From assembly GCF_945859825.1 (NCBI RefSeq), contig NZ_CAMAPC010000002.1, forward strand, positions 248,001-312,000: a DNA stretch of 64,000 bases, in the 5' to 3' direction. Under the pieces are notes generated by a model that was not told the DNA's origin, made no database searches, and saw only the letters and a list, made by a program, of their open reading frames with translations. The position numbers were made by a program, and so were the translations under genes. The number at the start of each line of letters is the position of its first letter. Position 1 is the first letter of the stretch. Below are positions 44,461 to 53,492 of the stretch, one piece after another. The stretch comes from Pseudoalteromonas holothuriae (lineage in GTDB: Bacteria; Pseudomonadota; Gammaproteobacteria; Enterobacterales; Alteromonadaceae).

Positions 44461-45987
44461 ATGAGCATGATCCGTCAGCAAGATTTCATCGACAGTATTG
44501 AAGATGCTTTGCAATATATCTCTTTTTATCACCCACTGGACTTTGTTCAAGCTTTAGAAAAAGCGTATCACAAAGAAGAAAGTAAAGCGGCAAAGGATGC
44601 CATTGCACAAATCTTGATTAATTCTAGAATGTCAGCCGAAGGCAAGCGTCCACTTTGTCAAGATACAGGGATTGTGACCTGTTTTGTAAAAGTAGGTATG
44701 GATGTTAAGTGGGATAAGACAGATCTAACAGTTCAACAAATGGTTGATGAAGGCACTCGAAGAGCATATCTAAACCCTGATAACCCTTTACGTGCATCAA
44801 TTGTTGCAGACCCTGCAGGTAGTCGTAAAAATACCAAAGATAATACACCGTCAGTTGTGCATATTGATTTGGTGGCAGGTACTGAAGTAGAAGTAATGAT
44901 TGCAGCTAAGGGCGGTGGTTCAGAAAACAAAACTAAAATGGTTATGTTGAACCCATCAGATGATGTTGCCGCTTGGGTAGAAAAAACGCTACCGACTATG
45001 GGTGCTGGTTGGTGCCCGCCGGGCATGTTAGGCATCGGTATCGGTGGAACTGCAGAAAAGGCTGCCGTACTTGCTAAAGAGTCGTTAATGGACCCTGTCG
45101 ATATTCATGAACTTATGGAGCGTGGTGCCGAGACAGCTGAAGAAAAACTACGTTTAGAGATTTTTGAACGTGCTAATAAATTAGGCATCGGCGCTCAAGG
45201 CTTAGGTGGTTTGACAACGGTTGTTGATATTAAAATTAAAACCGCTCCCACTCATGCCGCTTCAAAGCCAGTTGTAATGATCCCTAACTGTGCTGCTACA
45301 CGTCATGTTCATTTTACGCTTAATGGCTCGGGCCCTGCTGACTTAAAAGCACCAAAACTAGAAGATTGGCCAGAAGTAACTTGGGAAGTAGGTGAGGATA
45401 CACGCCGTGTAAATTTAGATACTTTAACCAAAGAAGATACACATGACTGGAAAATGGGTGAAACCGTTTTATTATCAGGTAAAATTTTAACAGGTCGTGA
45501 TGCTGCGCATAAACGTTTGCAAGACATGATTAATTCTGGTGAAGGTTTGCCAGAGGGCGTGGACTTTGATAACAAGTTCATTTATTACGTTGGCCCAGTG
45601 GATGCTGTTGGTGATGAGGCTGTAGGTCCAGCTGGTCCAACAACTGCGACTCGTATGGATAAGTTTACTGACCTAATGCTAGAAAAGACTGGCATTGTGG
45701 GTATGATTGGTAAAGCTGAGCGTGGTCCTGAAACGGTGGAATCAATCAAGAATAACAAATCAGTTTATTTAATGGCAGTGGGTGGCGCAGCCTACTTAGT
45801 TGCAAAAGCCATTAAGAAAGCGCGTGTCGTTGCCTTTGAAGACCTTGGTATGGAAGCCATTTATGAATTTGAAGTGGAAGATATGCCGGTTACCGTTGCG
45901 GTTGATAGCACAGGTGCAAATGCACATGAGCAAGGTCCTGCTATCTGGAAAGCTAAAATTGAAGAGTTAGATAGCAAGCTCAGATAA
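44461..45987 (+). CDS. Fumarate hydratase, class I (iron-sulfur)
   Basis: A 508-residue one-chain class I fumarase. The three cysteines that hold the 4Fe-4S cluster are in GKRPLCQDTGIVTCF, GWCPPGMLGIGIGG-type segment and MIPNCAATRHVHF. The C-terminal beta part has GRDAAHKRLQDMI and YYVGPVDAVGDEAVGPAGPT. It interconverts fumarate and malate in the citric acid cycle. The FumA/FumB type is oxygen-sensitive. AAGGAACCG precedes the ATG. It ends in a strong terminator, so it is monocistronic. Confidence 0.95.
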   Translation: MSMIRQQDFIDSIEDALQYISFYHPLDFVQALEKAYHKEESKAAKDAIAQILINSRMSAEGKRPLCQDTGIVTCFVKVGMDVKWDKTDLTVQQMVDEGTRRAYLNPDNPLRASIVADPAGSRKNTKDNTPSVVHIDLVAGTEVEVMIAAKGGGSENKTKMVMLNPSDDVAAWVEKTLPTMGAGWCPPGMLGIGIGGTAEKAAVLAKESLMDPVDIHELMERGAETAEEKLRLEIFERANKLGIGAQGLGGLTTVVDIKIKTAPTHAASKPVVMIPNCAATRHVHFTLNGSGPADLKAPKLEDWPEVTWEVGEDTRRVNLDTLTKEDTHDWKMGETVLLSGKILTGRDAAHKRLQDMINSGEGLPEGVDFDNKFIYYVGPVDAVGDEAVGPAGPTTATRMDKFTDLMLEKTGIVGMIGKAERGPETVESIKNNKSVYLMAVGGAAYLVAKAIKKARVVAFEDLGMEAIYEFEVEDMPVTVAVDSTGANAHEQGPAIWKAKIEELDSKLR

Positions 45988-46005
45988 CACGCCCTAAATA
46001 GTATA

Positions 46006-46036
46006 AAGCCGCGTGCACTTTAGCTTGCGGCTTTTT
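46006..46036 (+). terminator. Intrinsic terminator after fumarase
   Basis: AAGCCGC (46006-46012) pairs with GCGGCTT (46027-46033), then a T-run. The gap to 46310 holds only the leader of the leucine dehydrogenase gene, with an AT-rich stretch near 46100-46200. Confidence 0.85.
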
Positions 46037-46310
46037 TGTAACTATAATTGTACAATACAGGAGTGGTTTACGTTTACGTAAACATCCCTTGCGAATAATT
46101 AAGATATCTTAACTATATTAACTGATTATTTATTCTCTTTTGGTTTATAAATTCATTTTTCAACAAAATAAAGGCTTAGTTATTCAAATTAATTGAATTT
46201 AGTAGGATGATCATCTCATTTTCTGGCATGCATGCTGAGTTAGTGATAGAGTTTTGCCAATTTCAGCGCTATCAACACCCATAGGGTGAGACATTTCGGA
46301 GAATATTAAA

Positions 46311-47351
46311 GTGGCTGTATTTAACCAAGTTGAATTTGATAATCATGAACAAGTGGTTTTTTGTGCGGATGAAGCATCTGGCTTAAAAGCGATTATTGCG
46401 GTACATAGCACTAAGCTAGGCCCTGCAGTAGGTGGCTGTCGTTTGTGGCACTATGCTAAAGATGAAGATGCGGTATATGATGTGCTGCGCTTATCAAAAG
46501 GCATGACATACAAAAATGCGGTTGCACGTTTGCCGTTTGGTGGCGGTAAGTCCGTCATTATTGGTGATGCAAAAGAAATAAAATCAGAAGCCTTATTTAG
46601 AGCGTTTGGTAAGCATCTTGAGCGTTTAGGTGGAAGTTACTATTCTGCTGAAGACGTTAACATCACCACAGGTGATGTGATGATGATGCATAAAGAAACC
46701 AATTATGTGTTAGGTTTAGAAGGTAAAAGTGGTAATCCTTCACCATTTACTGCTCTAGGTACGTTTTTAGGTATCAAAGCGGCTTATCAGCATAAGCATG
46801 GTCATCAAGACTTAGCGGGTGTGAAAGTGGCTGTTCAGGGTTTAGGTGCAGTTGCTTACGGGTTATGTAAGTACTTACATGAGGTAGGCGCTGAACTGTT
46901 TGTGACAGACATCAACCAAGCGTCAATAGATAGAGTGGTTAATGACTTTGGTGCAACAGCGGTTGGCATTGATGAAATTTATGACTTAGACGTTGACGTG
47001 TATGCACCTTGCGCATTAGGCGCGACGGTTAATGACAATACGATTCCACGTATCAAAGCAAACATCATTGCAGGTTGCGCTAATAACCAACTTGCTGAAT
47101 CTCGCCATGGTGAGATTTTGCGTGAAAAAGGTGTGTTGTATGCGCCAGATTATGTAATTAATGCAGGTGGTATCATCAATGTATATTACGAAACTAAACC
47201 TGATGGTTACAATGAGGTTGATGCGACAAAACACGTTGAAGGTATCTATGATACATTAACCGAAATATTTGCTCGTTCTGAGAGTGAGCAAAAGTCGACA
47301 CACATCATCGCAGATGAATTAGCGCAAGAAATTATCGAACAAGGTTTATAA
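46311..47351 (+). CDS. Leucine dehydrogenase-type amino acid dehydrogenase
   Basis: A 346-residue member of the Glu/Leu/Phe/Val dehydrogenase family. KLGPAVGGCRLWHY, GMTYKNAVARLPFGGGKSVI (with the catalytic Lys pair) and the Rossmann motif VAVQGLGAVAYGLCKYL near 172 are seen; PCALGATVNDNTIP and GCANNQL support the leucine/phenylalanine branch. It oxidatively deaminates branched-chain amino acids with NAD+. Length fits leucine dehydrogenases. The GTG start follows CGGAGAA. It ends in a terminator before the acetyltransferase gene. Confidence 0.9.
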   Translation: MAVFNQVEFDNHEQVVFCADEASGLKAIIAVHSTKLGPAVGGCRLWHYAKDEDAVYDVLRLSKGMTYKNAVARLPFGGGKSVIIGDAKEIKSEALFRAFGKHLERLGGSYYSAEDVNITTGDVMMMHKETNYVLGLEGKSGNPSPFTALGTFLGIKAAYQHKHGHQDLAGVKVAVQGLGAVAYGLCKYLHEVGAELFVTDINQASIDRVVNDFGATAVGIDEIYDLDVDVYAPCALGATVNDNTIPRIKANIIAGCANNQLAESRHGEILREKGVLYAPDYVINAGGIINVYYETKPDGYNEVDATKHVEGIYDTLTEIFARSESEQKSTHIIADELAQEIIEQGL

Positions 47352-47377
47352 CGATTTTATTCGAAAAAAATATTTGA

Positions 47378-47407
47378 AAGGGTATGCTCTGAGCATACCT
47401 TTTTTAT
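47378..47407 (+). terminator. Intrinsic terminator after leucine dehydrogenase
   Basis: GGTATGCTC and GAGCATACC (47381-47399) form a nearly closed stem with a minimal loop, followed by TTTTTT. It lies just 13 bases before the next gene, whose transcription must come from readthrough or from a promoter within this structure. Confidence 0.85.
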
Positions 47408-47419
47408 TTTTATGACGAT

Positions 47420-48058
47420 ATGAAAAAAATTGATTTAGACACATGGCCCCGCGCTCAGCACTTTCATTTTTTTAAAGGTTTTGATAAACCACATTTTAAC
47501 ATTACGACTCATGTTGATTTTTCAGCGCTCTATCAATTTGCACGCACAAATGGCTACTCATTTACCCAAAGCTACTTATATTGCTTATTAAAAGCGGTTA
47601 ATCAATGTACATCGATGCGTTACCGTATTGTAGATGATCAACCCGTTGAAGTAGATGAACTGATGGCCAGTACGGTTTTTTTAAAAGGTGATGAAACATT
47701 TCGGTTTACGCCTTTGTACTTGAAAAAAAACCTAGGCGAATTTTGTGAACATGTTCATGAGCAAAAATCGTATTACATGAATCAAGCATTATTAACACAA
47801 GAGTTTGAGCTCAGAGAAACGCAGGTATCGCAAATTCATGTCTCTGTATTACCTTGGTTTAACTTTACAAGTTTTAGCCATGCTGCGCATGAAACTAGCC
47901 ATTGCTCAGGTGTGCCAAAATTCGTGTTTGGGCAGTATCAGCATAATACGGGTTTAATGCCGCTGAATATTGAAGTGCATCATGCATTAATGGATGGTGT
48001 TCATGTTGCGCAATTTTTGACTACACTTAAACAGGTTATTTTTGAATTAGTAGATTAA
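47420..48058 (+). CDS. Chloramphenicol acetyltransferase-fold (CatA-like) protein
   Basis: A 212-residue protein of the trimeric CAT family. The catalytic His is in MPLNIEVHHALMDGVHVAQF near 190; FNITTHVDFSALY, SVLPWFNFTSFSH and FVFGQY follow the family fold. Chromosomal homologues are widespread and the acceptor is often unknown, so antibiotic resistance should not be assumed. The ATG at 47420 lacks a clear Shine-Dalgarno. It follows the leucine dehydrogenase terminator directly. Confidence 0.85.
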   Translation: MKKIDLDTWPRAQHFHFFKGFDKPHFNITTHVDFSALYQFARTNGYSFTQSYLYCLLKAVNQCTSMRYRIVDDQPVEVDELMASTVFLKGDETFRFTPLYLKKNLGEFCEHVHEQKSYYMNQALLTQEFELRETQVSQIHVSVLPWFNFTSFSHAAHETSHCSGVPKFVFGQYQHNTGLMPLNIEVHHALMDGVHVAQFLTTLKQVIFELVD

Positions 48059-48471
48059 GTGGTTGAAATGTAGGCAGATGGAAGGATTTTAATTAATGAT
48101 GCAAAAATAACAATTATTTTTCATCTATAATTTTTATTTTTCTATATATTCAGTTGCTTAAGTATCACAATTGCAAAATTAAAGAGACTATTACATTGAG
48201 TGCTTGTGTTGTAATTAAATGTAAACATTGTGATTTAACTGCTTTATTATCAATGCTTATAAGAGGGGAGAAAAAAAAACCATGTTAATTTTTTGTTTTA
48301 TATCGGGTTTATTTTTTTAAGGCTGAAAAATTTGTTTTGCAAGTGAAGTTGACACAGCGACTTGCATTTAGCATTATTGGACAGTTGATATCTGTTAAAA
48401 GTTATCAGGGTTGCTCCCTTATAGGGGGTGATAAAATTATAAAAGTAACATTACTTAATTGGTTGGGAACT
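48059..48471. promoter_or_regulatory. AT-rich leader of the TonB2 operon
   Basis: About 410 bases without a supported gene. AAAATAACAATTATTTTTCA (48102-48121) is a weak Fur-like palindrome. An open frame begins at 48337 but lacks coding character before the signal peptide Met at 48472. The promoter could not be placed with confidence. Confidence 0.4.
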
Positions 48472-49242
48472 ATGTCTGTTAAAATCAGAAAGAGTCTTGT
48501 AGCTACTGCGCTTCTAGGCGCAACGGCATTTGCAAGCAGCAATGTGATTGCAGATCCTTTGAACGACGTACAAAAAGTAGGTCAACAAACTCAAAAGGCT
48601 GCTAAAAAGTCTCAAGAAAAAATCGACAACATCTTTGGTCAAACGCAAGAAATGATCGGCGAGTACCGCAGCGTTGTTGATGAAACTGAACTGCTTAAAG
48701 TTTATAACGACCACGTTGCCCGTTTGGTCGCTGACCAAAGAGCTGGCATCGAATCTTTTGATCGTCAGATCGGAACAATTGAAAAGACAAAACAGGACGT
48801 TGTGCCTTTGATGTATCGCATGATCGATACGCTTGAGCAATTCATCAAAGCGGACGTTCCGTTTGAGACAGAAACACGCATGAACCGCGTAGAAAAACTA
48901 CGTGACTTACTTTCTAGTTCTAGCGTAACTACATCTGAAAAATTCCGTCAAGTACTTGAAGCATACACGATTGAAACTGATTACAGTTCAACTCAGGCTG
49001 CATCTCAAGGTACGCTTGAAATCAACGGCAAAAATATTAACGTTGATTTTGCACGTCTTGGCCGCATAGCTTACGTTGCACAGTCTTTCGACTTAAAACA
49101 TGCTTGGGTTTGGAACAATACAACTAAGCAGTGGGATGAACTTGGCGATGAATACTTAAAGCCAGTTAAAACGTTCATTCGTATCGCACGTGGTCAGGCT
49201 GCGCCTGAACTGTTAGCACTACCAATTTTTGGCGCGGAGTAA
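48472..49242 (+). CDS. DUF3450 periplasmic protein of the TonB2 operon
   Basis: A 256-residue protein. MSVKIRKSLVATALLGATAFASSNVIA is a clear signal peptide; the mature part is helical (KVGQQTQKAAKKSQEKIDNI, TEKTKQDVVPLMYRMIDTLEQF), typical of DUF3450. It is found as the first gene of TtpC-ExbB-ExbD-TonB2 operons in Vibrio, Shewanella and Alteromonadales and probably helps the TonB complex in the periplasm. Start chosen for the signal peptide and GGGA upstream. The next gene begins six bases after the stop. Confidence 0.88.
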   Translation: MSVKIRKSLVATALLGATAFASSNVIADPLNDVQKVGQQTQKAAKKSQEKIDNIFGQTQEMIGEYRSVVDETELLKVYNDHVARLVADQRAGIESFDRQIGTIEKTKQDVVPLMYRMIDTLEQFIKADVPFETETRMNRVEKLRDLLSSSSVTTSEKFRQVLEAYTIETDYSSTQAASQGTLEINGKNINVDFARLGRIAYVAQSFDLKHAWVWNNTTKQWDELGDEYLKPVKTFIRIARGQAAPELLALPIFGAE

Positions 49243-49248
49243 TAAATA

Positions 49249-50613
49249 ATGAGAAAATTATTTAAAGGTTTTGCAGTAGCTGCTGCGCTATCTGTTTCTG
49301 CAGGTGCCGCGCTAAATGCACACGCTAATACGCAAGCTCTTGATAAAATCTTACAAGAAGTAAAACAAAACCGTATTTCTGAAGGTAAACTTAATAAGCA
49401 ACGTGAGCAGGAATTTCTTTCTTCGCGTTCAAACCAGCAATCATTGCTTAACAAAGCAAAGAGTGAATTGGCTTCAGAAAAAGCACGTGGTGAGCGTTTA
49501 AACAAAGAGTTTAAACAAAACGAAATCACGTTAGCTGAGAAAGAAGTTGAGCTTGCAAATGCTACAGGTACTTTAGGTGAGATGTTCGGTGTTGTTCGTC
49601 GCTCTGCATCAGAAGCTATCGGTTCAATTGAAGCATCACTAGTAAGTGCTGAAAAGCCAGGACGTGCTGAAGTATTGCGCTCTCTTGCTGCGGCAAAAGA
49701 ACTACCTACTACTCGCGAGCTTGAAGAACTTTGGATTGCTTTTCAAACAGAAATGACTGAATCTGCAAAAGTGTCTACTTTTGAAGCTCAAGTTGCTGAA
49801 CTAAGTGGTGAAACTAGTGTTAAGCAAGTTACTCGTGTTGGTAACTTCAACTTAGTAACTAAAGATGGCTACGTAATATATGATGCGGCTAACAAGTCAA
49901 TCGTACCACTTCCTAAGCAGCCTGACGGTTATGTATTAGCTTCAGTAAGTGATTTACTTAGCACTAAAGCGGGTGAGTATAATTCATTCTACGTTGACCC
50001 TGCACGTGGCGCAATCCTTCGTTTGAACACTCAGCGTTCTACGCCTGAAGAGCGTTGGCATCAAGGTGAGGAAGTAGGTTATGTAATCACTTTCTTACTA
50101 GCTGTAGGTGCGTTAATTGCGTTAGTAAGATTTGTTGACTTAATGTTAGTTAGCTCTAAAATCAAAGCGCAAATCAAAAACATCAATACACCTAACGAAA
50201 ACAACCCACTTGGTCGTATCTTGAAAGTATACCATGATAATAAAAACCAAGACGTTGAAAACCTTGAGCTTAAACTTGATGAAGCGATTCTACGTGAAAC
50301 GCCTCGTATTGATGCTGGCATTAATATTATCAAGATCTTGGCCGCAATTGCACCATTACTAGGTCTATTAGGTACGGTTGTAGGTATGATTAAAACGTTT
50401 GAAACTATTACGTTATTTGGTACGGGTGACCCGAAACTAATGGCTGGTAATATCTCTCTAGCGCTTGTAACTACAGCTCTAGGTCTAATTGCTGCGCTAC
50501 CTCTAATTTTAGTACACGCAATCGTTGCAGGTCGTAGTAAAGCAGTACTACACATCCTTGACGAGCAAAGCGCAGGTATCGTTGCTTCGCATGCGGAGAA
50601 GGAGAAAGCCTAA
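49249..50613 (+). CDS. TtpC-like MotA/TolQ/ExbB proton channel protein
   Basis: A 454-residue protein: signal peptide (KLFKGFAVAAALSVSAGAALNAHA), a coiled-coil periplasmic region (about residues 30-120), a membrane segment (GYVITFLLAVGALIALVRF near 280) and a C-terminal ExbB core (IKILAAIAPLLGLLGTVVGM, then GNISLALVTTALGLIAALPL). This long form is TtpC, needed for TonB2-dependent iron uptake in vibrios. It overlaps the ExbB gene by one base (TAATG). Confidence 0.9.
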   Translation: MRKLFKGFAVAAALSVSAGAALNAHANTQALDKILQEVKQNRISEGKLNKQREQEFLSSRSNQQSLLNKAKSELASEKARGERLNKEFKQNEITLAEKEVELANATGTLGEMFGVVRRSASEAIGSIEASLVSAEKPGRAEVLRSLAAAKELPTTRELEELWIAFQTEMTESAKVSTFEAQVAELSGETSVKQVTRVGNFNLVTKDGYVIYDAANKSIVPLPKQPDGYVLASVSDLLSTKAGEYNSFYVDPARGAILRLNTQRSTPEERWHQGEEVGYVITFLLAVGALIALVRFVDLMLVSSKIKAQIKNINTPNENNPLGRILKVYHDNKNQDVENLELKLDEAILRETPRIDAGINIIKILAAIAPLLGLLGTVVGMIKTFETITLFGTGDPKLMAGNISLALVTTALGLIAALPLILVHAIVAGRSKAVLHILDEQSAGIVASHAEKEKA

Positions 50614-51137
50614 TGCTAGTCCTGGTGGAGATATGGGAATCTATCAGGGATTTTGTTGGCACAGGCGGCCAGGTTTTATACGTGGTCGCGATAGCACTCT
50701 TTCTAATGTGGGTTTTAATGATAGAGCGCTATTGGTTCCTACTCGCTGAGTATCCGAAAATGAAAGCGGATATTGTAGCTAAGTGGGATGCCCGCCAAGA
50801 CACTACGTCTTGGTACGCACACAGAATCCGTGATACATGGATTTCTGAAGCGTCTGAAAAATTAGAAGCGCGCATGTTGATTATCAAAACATTGGTAGCC
50901 ATGTGTCCATTAATTGGCTTACTAGGTACAGTAACGGGTATGATCAGCGTTTTTGAAACGATGGCAACTCAGGGTACTGGTAACGCACGCTTAATGGCCT
51001 CAGGCATTTCAATGGCAACGATACCAACAATGGCTGGAATGGTTGCGGCACTATCAGGTGTATTCTTTAGCACTCGTCTTGAAGCAAGGGCGAAAATGGC
51101 TAAAGAAAAGCTGGTAGATAGTTTGCCTCATCACTAA
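50613..51137 (+). CDS. exbB: ExbB-like proton channel subunit
   Basis: A 174-residue MotA/TolQ/ExbB protein with three membrane segments. VLYVVAIALFLMWVLMIERYWFLL, IIKTLVAMCPLIGLLGTVTGMI and MASGISMATIPTMAGMVAAL match ExbB2. It forms the proton-driven motor with ExbD that energises TonB. It starts within the stop of TtpC, and 14 bases separate its stop from exbD. Confidence 0.93.
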   Translation: MLVLVEIWESIRDFVGTGGQVLYVVAIALFLMWVLMIERYWFLLAEYPKMKADIVAKWDARQDTTSWYAHRIRDTWISEASEKLEARMLIIKTLVAMCPLIGLLGTVTGMISVFETMATQGTGNARLMASGISMATIPTMAGMVAALSGVFFSTRLEARAKMAKEKLVDSLPHH

Positions 51138-51151
51138 AGAGAGATATTAAT

Positions 51152-51556
51152 ATGGCACGTAAACAACGTTTTCGTGAGGAAGAAGAAGCAGCAGTAGATA
51201 TGACACCGATGCTTGACATCGTATTCATCATGCTTATCTTCTTCATCGTAACCACTTCGTTTGTAAAAGAAGCGGGTATTGAAGTTAAGAAGCCAAAGGC
51301 TGCTCAAGCTCAAAAGACTAAAAATGCTAACGTCTTTATTGCTATTCGTGAGAATGGTGAAATTTGGATGGACAAGCGTCAAGTAGATGTCGAGCGTGTT
51401 AGTGCAAACCTTGAGAGTATTCTTGCTGAACAACCAACTGAGGCTATTATTATCCAAGCGGATAAGGGTGCTAAGCACGGTGTAGTTGTAAAAGTAATGG
51501 ATCAAATCAAGGCCACTGATGACGGCCTGAAAATTTCAATTGCTGGAGCTAAGTAA
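51152..51556 (+). CDS. exbD: ExbD-like biopolymer transport protein
   Basis: A 134-residue ExbD/TolR protein. VDMTPMLDIVFIMLIFFIVTTSF is the single membrane segment with the functional Asp (MLD), followed by a periplasmic domain (KNANVFIAIRENGEIWMDKR, VVKVMDQIKATDDGLKISI). It couples proton flow to TonB. It overlaps tonB by one base (TAATG). Confidence 0.95.
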   Translation: MARKQRFREEEEAAVDMTPMLDIVFIMLIFFIVTTSFVKEAGIEVKKPKAAQAQKTKNANVFIAIRENGEIWMDKRQVDVERVSANLESILAEQPTEAIIIQADKGAKHGVVVKVMDQIKATDDGLKISIAGAK

Positions 51557-52170
51557 TGATTCGTGTTCTGTTTTCACTGATTGCAGGTGGGGCAGTTACT
51601 TTCGGCTTATTCTTTTTTATGTCATACCTGATCTCCGGTGGAGCTGATAGGGCTGAAGATGAAAAAGAACAGATAGTGGTCGAAATTTTGACGAATCCAC
51701 CTGAATCAGAGGTGCAGGAGCGGAAGCGTGTTCCGCCTCCGCCGCCACCTCCACCGAAGCAGCCGCCTAAACCGCAGCCGCCTCAACCTGAAAATGCTAA
51801 CCCTGCAGCGGGTGCTATTGGTTTTAACATGCCAAGCATCGACTTAGGGGGAACTGCTGGAGGTCTAAGTGGCCCTGGTGAGTTTGGCCGTGACGGTGAC
51901 GCAACACCTATCGTTCGTATTGAACCTAAATACCCGGTTCAAGCAGCACGCGATGGTAAAGAAGGTTGGGTACAACTTTCCTTTACGATTAACGAACTTG
52001 GTGGTGTTGAAGATGTAGAAATTATTGATGCTGAACCTAAGCGTATTTTCAATCGCGAAGCAATTAGAGCTTTACGTAAATGGAAATACCGACCAAAGAT
52101 TGTTGATGGGAAACCTGAAAGACAACCTGGTATTACTGTTCAGTTAGATTTCAAACTCAATCAAGGTTAA
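51556..52170 (+). CDS. tonB: TonB2-type energy transducer
   Basis: A 204-residue TonB. An N-terminal membrane anchor (VLFSLIAGGAVTFGLFFFMSYL) leads to a proline-rich linker (a run of Pro with Lys around residues 58-80) and a C-terminal TonB domain with PKYPVQAARDGKEGWVQLSF and REAIRALRKWKYRPK. The short linker is usual for TonB2. It transmits energy to receptors such as the siderophore receptor at 31567; that pairing is an inference. Confidence 0.95.
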   Translation: MIRVLFSLIAGGAVTFGLFFFMSYLISGGADRAEDEKEQIVVEILTNPPESEVQERKRVPPPPPPPPKQPPKPQPPQPENANPAAGAIGFNMPSIDLGGTAGGLSGPGEFGRDGDATPIVRIEPKYPVQAARDGKEGWVQLSFTINELGGVEDVEIIDAEPKRIFNREAIRALRKWKYRPKIVDGKPERQPGITVQLDFKLNQG

Positions 52171-52181
52171 GGAGGCAAGAA

Positions 52182-53441
52182 ATGACGCATTTTAAGAAAG
52201 CAACTGCTCTTGCGCTACTTATGTCTTTATCAGGCACTGTGTACAGTACTGCGGCTAGTGCTGCACCTGACTATGCCAAGATTGAAGAACGTAAAAACGC
52301 CAAAACCAAAATTATGGGTGAACGTACAGGTAAGAAAGTCGTAAAAGCTTTTGATTTGTACAATGAGGACAAAATTGACGAGGCGATCGCAGAGCTTCGT
52401 GAACTTGACCCATCCAATGATTTTGATAAAGCGACAGTTAATCGTTACTTAGGCAACATGTATGCGCAAAAAGAGCAGTATGACGATGCGATTAAGTATA
52501 TTCGCTTAGCTATTGCCCCTGACGCGTTGAACTTTAAAGACCAAGCTGATTTATTTAAACTGTTAGGTGATTTATACGCTGGAACAAGTAAATTCCAAGA
52601 AGCTATTAAAACATACCGCGATTGGATGGACTTCACTGGTGAAGAAGATCCAAAAGTATATGCACGAATAGCTCAGGGTTTTTATGAGCTTAAGCAATAC
52701 AACAAAGTTGTAGAGCCAGCTGACAAAGCGATTGAATTAGAGAAAGAGCCTGAAAAGCAATATCACATGCTTAAAATAGGTGCTTTCTTTGAACTTAAGC
52801 AATATAAAGAAGCAGTAAAAGTTGCAGAAACATTAGTGAAATTGTTTCCAGAAGATCCAAAGATGTGGACTCAACTGGGCTCTTTCTACATGCAGACTGA
52901 AGATTACTCTGACGGTTTAACTGTAATGGAAGTGGCATATAACAAAGGCTACTTTGAGAAAGAAAATCACTATAAAATTCTGAGTAGCTATTACTCGCTT
53001 AACGATATTCCGTACAAAGCTGCTATTGTTTTTGAAAAAGCACTGAAGGATGGAAAAGTTGAGCGTACTAAGCAGAATGTAACTGCTGCGGCAAGTTACT
53101 ACCATCAAGCTAAGCATTTAGTTGATGCGGCTAGTTACTATGAAGAAGCTGCAAAGTTTGACGATGATGCTGAACTTTATAGAAAGGCTGGTAGCCTACT
53201 ATTAACTGAGCAAAAGTTCAGTGCAGCGGTTGTTCGATTAAATAAAGCGCTTGAACTTGGTACAGACAAGAAAGGGAGTACCTACTCCGACTTAGCTGAG
53301 GCTTACTTATATCAAGATAAATATAAGCAAGCATACCAAGCGATTGTTAAAGCACAAGAAGATCCAAGAACACGTAAATTTGCAAGAGGTTGGGCTACGT
53401 TTATTAAAGACAAGGCTCAGCGCAAAGGCGTTAAGATCTAA
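52182..53441 (+). CDS. TPR protein of the TonB2 operon
   Basis: A 419-residue periplasmic protein with a signal peptide (ALALLMSLSGTVYSTAASA) and about nine TPR-like repeats such as NRYLGNMYAQKEQYDDAIKY, LFKLLGDLYAGTSKFQEAIK and LYRKAGSLLLTEQKFSAAVV. TPR proteins close TonB2/TtpC operons in related bacteria and probably scaffold the system. AAGGAGG lies eight bases before the ATG. The operon ends in a strong terminator. Confidence 0.9.
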   Translation: MTHFKKATALALLMSLSGTVYSTAASAAPDYAKIEERKNAKTKIMGERTGKKVVKAFDLYNEDKIDEAIAELRELDPSNDFDKATVNRYLGNMYAQKEQYDDAIKYIRLAIAPDALNFKDQADLFKLLGDLYAGTSKFQEAIKTYRDWMDFTGEEDPKVYARIAQGFYELKQYNKVVEPADKAIELEKEPEKQYHMLKIGAFFELKQYKEAVKVAETLVKLFPEDPKMWTQLGSFYMQTEDYSDGLTVMEVAYNKGYFEKENHYKILSSYYSLNDIPYKAAIVFEKALKDGKVERTKQNVTAAASYYHQAKHLVDAASYYEEAAKFDDDAELYRKAGSLLLTEQKFSAAVVRLNKALELGTDKKGSTYSDLAEAYLYQDKYKQAYQAIVKAQEDPRTRKFARGWATFIKDKAQRKGVKI

Positions 53442-53445
53442 CTAA

Positions 53446-53470
53446 GAAGCCCCGCAAGGGGCTTTTTTAT
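53446..53470 (+). terminator. Intrinsic terminator of the TonB2 operon
   Basis: AAGCCCC, GCAA loop, GGGGCTTTTTT. It lies five bases after the TPR stop codon. Confidence 0.92.
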
Positions 53471-53492
53471 TACCTAAAATAACCTTAAATAT

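Noticed and set aside
47420..48058. Chloramphenicol resistance gene
   Set aside because: The fold and catalytic His fit, but chromosomal CAT-like proteins often have other or unknown substrates.
48337..48471. N-terminal extension of the DUF3450 protein
   Set aside because: The extension would bury the clear signal peptide that begins at 48472.
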